64,000 nucleotides of DNA, from contig NISF01000001.1 of NCBI GenBank assembly GCA_002270295.1, positions 1,240,001-1,304,000 on the forward strand. Direction: 5' to 3'. Under the pieces are notes generated by a model that was given only the letters and a program-made list of their open reading frames with translations, made no database searches and had not been told where the DNA came from. Numbering within the stretch: position 1 is the stretch's first letter; each line of letters opens with the position of its first letter. The DNA is from Enterobacter sp. 10-1. GTDB taxonomy: Bacteria > Pseudomonadota > Gammaproteobacteria > Enterobacterales > Enterobacteriaceae. Shown here one piece after another: positions 61,445 through 64,000 of the stretch. The translations under genes and the position numbers were made by a program.

Positions 61445-61927
61445 ATGAAGAAGATTACTGCTCTGTTTGTTGCCTCTACTCTGGCCCTGGGCGCTGCTAA
61501 CCTTGCTCACGCCGCGGATACCACCGCGACCCCGACCGACAGCAAGCCAATGATGCACCATAAAGGGATGCCCGGCGGCCAGCACGATATGATGTTTAAA
61601 GGCCTGAACCTGACCGATGCGCAAAAACAGCAGATCCGCGACATCATGAAAAGCCAGCGCGAAAATATGAAGCGTCCTTCCCTCGACGAGCGCCGCGCGA
61701 TGCATGAGCTAATTGCCAGCGATACCTTCGATAAGGCGAAAGCGGAAGCGCAAATCGACAAGATGGAAGCGCAGCATAAAGATATGGCGCTCTCCCGTAT
61801 CGAAACCCAGAACAAGATTTACAACATTCTGACGCCGGAACAGAAAAAACAGTTCAATGCTAATTTTGAGAAGCATCTGACAGATCGTAAAGCGCCGGAA
61901 GGTAAAATGCCTCCATCTGCTGAGTAA
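61445..61927 (+). CDS. spy: periplasmic chaperone Spy
   Basis: A 160-residue ATP-independent periplasmic chaperone (E. coli 161). A signal peptide ends after LAHA; the helical cradle has two LTxxQ repeats, LTDAQKQQIRDIM and LTPEQKKQFNANFEKH. It prevents aggregation under envelope stress, such as copper, ethanol or tannin exposure. AAAGTAAGGACTGAAT precedes the ATG. A strong terminator follows. Confidence 0.96.
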   Translation: MKKITALFVASTLALGAANLAHAADTTATPTDSKPMMHHKGMPGGQHDMMFKGLNLTDAQKQQIRDIMKSQRENMKRPSLDERRAMHELIASDTFDKAKAEAQIDKMEAQHKDMALSRIETQNKIYNILTPEQKKQFNANFEKHLTDRKAPEGKMPPSAE

Positions 61928-61946
61928 TTCAGCCCGCGGAATGAAG

Positions 61947-61998
61947 ACCGCCGGTTCTGCCCAACATACGCCGTCAGGCTTTGGGCAGGACCGGCGGT
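61947..61998 (+). terminator. terminator after spy
   Basis: ACCGCCGGTTCTGCCC pairs with GGGCAGGACCGGCGGT (16-base arms, one mismatch) with a 20-nt loop, followed by a run of T. Confidence 0.85.
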
Positions 61999-62015
61999 TT
62001 TTTTTCGTCCTCTTA

Positions 62016-62885
62016 TCACGCTGACCCGAGCGGATGTAGCGTAAAATCGCCGCGCAGCAGCGGCTTGCAGAGAATTTTGTAGCCATCATGATCGAAGCCC
62101 GCCGGCAGCTGCGTCAGCGTTTGCGCCTGCGCTAGCGTCTCGACCGCCCCCAGCCACAGCCAGTTATGAATCACGTGATAGCGGGTCATATCAGGCCCGG
62201 TCTCTTCCAGCGCAACCGGGCCTGGCCAGGGCCAGCACACCAGCTGCAGCTGCGCCATACTGGCGTGCAGCCGGGCGTTATGGGCCTCGACGCTCTCTTT
62301 ACCGCAGCAGGCGCCGGCGCAGCGTCCCAGCGCCGAACGAAAACAGGCCCGGCCGCGGCTTAGCGGTTCCAGCCCCAGCAGGCCGTAGCAGAGCTGATGT
62401 TCATCAGCGAGGTTGGTCAGCGCCTGCAAAGCGGCTCGGCGGTTCGCGAACAGGCCGTGCAGATGCTCCTGGCGGGAAAAGTCCAGCTCACGGGCATACA
62501 CCACCTGCGGGCGGGAGTCGCTCAGCAGCAGCGAGCAGAGCTGTTTAGTGCGCCGTAGCCGCTTATTGAACAGCGGCTGCTGCTCCTTAATAAGCTGCGC
62601 TTCGAGCAGCAGCGCGCCGAGTTCGCCCGCGGTACGATGCCAGCTAATGCGCCGCGCCTGGCGCAGCATGGCGGCTTCATCCGGCGTGCGCAGATGCGAT
62701 AGCACCCGGCTGCGAATATTGACGCTTTTACCGATATACAGCGGCAGGGTGTCGCTTTCGCCGTGAAACAGATAGACGCCCGGCAGGCTGGGCAGAGACG
62801 CCAGCCAGGGACGCAGATGTTCGGGATATGTATAAATTGCCGCCGCTTCAAACTCCAGACGCGGGGCGGATTGCCTTCTGACCAC
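62016..62885 (-). CDS. cho: excinuclease Cho (UvrC homolog)
   Basis: A 289-residue endonuclease (E. coli 295) that makes the 3' incision at bulky lesions loaded by UvrAB. The N-terminal GIY-YIG-type domain has GVYLFHGESDTLPLYIGKSV and then NIRSRVLSHLR; cysteine pairs follow in a middle region (CFRSALGRCAGACCG). It is SOS-induced in E. coli, and a LexA box lies just upstream here. ves, which lies between cho and spy in E. coli, is absent. Confidence 0.94.
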   Translation of the reverse strand: MVRRQSAPRLEFEAAAIYTYPEHLRPWLASLPSLPGVYLFHGESDTLPLYIGKSVNIRSRVLSHLRTPDEAAMLRQARRISWHRTAGELGALLLEAQLIKEQQPLFNKRLRRTKQLCSLLLSDSRPQVVYARELDFSRQEHLHGLFANRRAALQALTNLADEHQLCYGLLGLEPLSRGRACFRSALGRCAGACCGKESVEAHNARLHASMAQLQLVCWPWPGPVALEETGPDMTRYHVIHNWLWLGAVETLAQAQTLTQLPAGFDHDGYKILCKPLLRGDFTLHPLGSA

Positions 62886-62897
62886 AATGGCTCCTGA

Positions 62898-62917
62898 TGC
62901 TGTTTATATAACCAGTA
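62898..62917 (-). promoter_or_regulatory. LexA (SOS) box of cho
   Basis: On the leftward strand the core CTGGTTATATAAACAG (62900-62915) fits LexA CTGT-N8-ACAG except for one base (CTGG). It lies 13-32 bp upstream of the cho start. Confidence 0.75.
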
Positions 62918-62957
62918 TAGCAGTCCGTGGGGGCGGGCGAAAAGAGCAAAAAATAAC

Positions 62958-62975
62958 CCCGGCGGGTGCCGGGGC
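62958..62975 (-). terminator. terminator after nadE
   Basis: CCCCGGC-GGGT-GCCGGGG makes a 7-bp GC stem just past the nadE stop, followed on the leftward strand by a T-rich stretch (TTATTTTTTG). Confidence 0.75.
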
Positions 62976-62986
62976 TGCGGAGAGGA

Positions 62987-63811
62987 TTATTTCTTCCAGA
63001 AGTCGTCGAAGACGGTGATCGGCGGCCGACGTTTGTGTTCCGTTTTCAGGTACCAGCCTTCAATAATTTTGGCCGTTTTCTCGTCGAGGGTTTTCCCTTC
63101 CAGATAGTCGTCGATATTATCGTAGGTGACGCCCAGCGCGGCTTCATCCGGCAGGGAGGGGCGGTCATCTTCCAGATCGGCGGTTGGCAGCTTCTTGTAC
63201 AGATGCTCCGGACAGCCCAGCCGCGCCAGCAGCTGTTTACCCTGACGCTTGTTAAGGCGGAAAATAGGGTTGATATCGGTGCCGCCGTCGCCGTATTTGG
63301 TAAAGAAGCCGGTGATCGCTTCCGCCGCGTGGTCGGTGCCGACCACCACGCCGTGGGTCATGCCGGCGATGCTGTACTGCGCCTTCATGCGCTCGCGCGC
63401 TTTTTCATTACCGCGAACAAAGTCGCTGAGTTCAATCCCGGCTTCCCGCAGCGCCTGCTCGCTGGCCAGCACCGCACCCTTAATATTTACCGTCAGCACG
63501 CGATCCGGCTGAATAAAGGCGATGGCATCCTGACAATCCTGCTCATCCGCCTGCGCGCCGTAGGGCAGGCGGACGGCGATAAACTGGCGGCTGTCGTCGC
63601 CCTCCGCCCGCAGCTCATTGATCGCCTGCTGGCACAGTTTACCGGTCAGGGTTGAATCCTGGCCGCCGCTGATGCCCAGAACCAGCGACTTAATAAAGGG
63701 ATAGGTTTGCAGATAGGACTTCAAAAAATCTACGCTGCGGCGAATCTCACCGTCTGTATCGATCTGGGGTCTGGCCCCCAGCGCCTGAATAATTTCTTGT
63801 TGTAGCGTCAT
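62987..63811 (-). CDS. nadE: ammonia-dependent NAD synthetase
   Basis: A 274-residue enzyme (E. coli 275) for the last step of NAD synthesis, amidating nicotinate adenine dinucleotide with ammonia. The ATP P-loop is [29 protein letters not shown] and [13 protein letters not shown] are conserved. GGAGGGCG precedes ATG 63811; the frame stays open 39 nt further. With pncA it gives two NAD-pathway genes in the window. Confidence 0.97.
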   Translation of the reverse strand: MTLQQEIIQALGARPQIDTDGEIRRSVDFLKSYLQTYPFIKSLVLGISGGQDSTLTGKLCQQAINELRAEGDDSRQFIAVRLPYGAQADEQDCQDAIAFIQPDRVLTVNIKGAVLASEQALREAGIELSDFVRGNEKARERMKAQYSIAGMTHGVVVGTDHAAEAITGFFTKYGDGGTDINPIFRLNKRQGKQLLARLGCPEHLYKKLPTADLEDDRPSLPDEAALGVTYDNIDDYLEGKTLDEKTAKIIEGWYLKTEHKRRPPITVFDDFWKK

Positions 63812-64000
63812 CGCGCCCTCCGGAAAGTGAATCTGTTTGGCAACCAGCATGGCTTAAAGCTACCTCTTTGCCGTTGAAACGACAAGGATCGTCGTTTTGA
63901 GTGCTGCAAAAGAAGGCAATCAATGACATACGATTTTTTTATGGTACGTACTGCGGCCCGCAGGATGCATTGTGCGGCGGGTGAATCTGGCCCTATCGGC
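63812..64000. other. nadE upstream region at window edge
   Basis: Contains the nadE leader and promoter. I see no gene start that can be supported before the end. Confidence 0.4.

Overview
The window looks like the chromosome of an enteric bacterium of the Klebsiella/Raoultella group (Enterobacteriaceae). From about 30 kb onward, proteins are near-identical in length and sequence to E. coli K-12 counterparts and lie in the familiar order yeaH-yeaG-mipA-yeaE-yeaD-gapA-msrB-yeaC, then pncA-ansA-sppA-ydjA-selD-topB-gdhA-nudG-xthA-astCADBE-spy-cho-nadE. The sucrose isomerase at the left edge closely resembles enzymes known from Klebsiella and Raoultella strains, and a PhoC-type acid phosphatase fits the same group. 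I recognise no tRNA, rRNA, CRISPR array, insertion sequence or prophage.

Positions 1-7.2 kb form an accessory block. A periplasmic sucrose isomerase (cut by the window edge), an aromatic-amino-acid permease that lacks its N-terminus, a Bcr/CflA-type MFS pump and an EamA-type exporter all read leftward. Divergent from them is a haem-oxygenase-like diiron oxidase (HDO superfamily) gene, followed by leftward TetR and MarR/OhrR-like regulators. An oxidase with two exporters, a permease and two regulators looks like a small uncharacterised amino-acid-modifying or metabolite-export locus, and is the best candidate here for an undescribed system.

Positions 7.2-20.2 kb are a mosaic of small transcription units. 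They include an epimerase pseudogene, a WYL regulator with a short-chain dehydrogenase and a cupin, a LysR gene divergent from azlCD, a nucleotidyltransferase, a lipoprotein consisting of an isolated TolA domain III, an NTF2-like protein, a LysE exporter with a nine-G tract at its 3' end, and a Fur-box-preceded YncE-like periplasmic beta-propeller. An AT-rich DUF3290/DUF421 membrane pair and several small proteins follow. One of these, and another at 29.0 kb, is a two-CxxC zinc-ribbon protein of under 60 residues.

Positions 20.3-28.9 kb are a single 2867-codon gene for a cyclic beta-1,2-glucan synthase (GT84 plus GH94). Positions 29-30.2 kb carry an ABM-type monooxygenase and a small secreted protein.

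Positions 30.5-64 kb are core genome: stress and nitrogen-starvation genes (yeaGH and astCADBE, both preceded by matches to the sigma-54 promoter consensus), glycolysis (gapA, yeaD), repair (msrB, xthA, cho with an SOS box), NAD metabolism (pncA, nadE), nitrogen assimilation (gdhA, ansA), selenium (selD) and envelope stress (spy, sppA). A chitinase, a YajD-type HNH protein and a DASS-family anion transporter sit in this backbone. A family of intergenic repeats lies at 31.8 kb and 44.5-44.75 kb.
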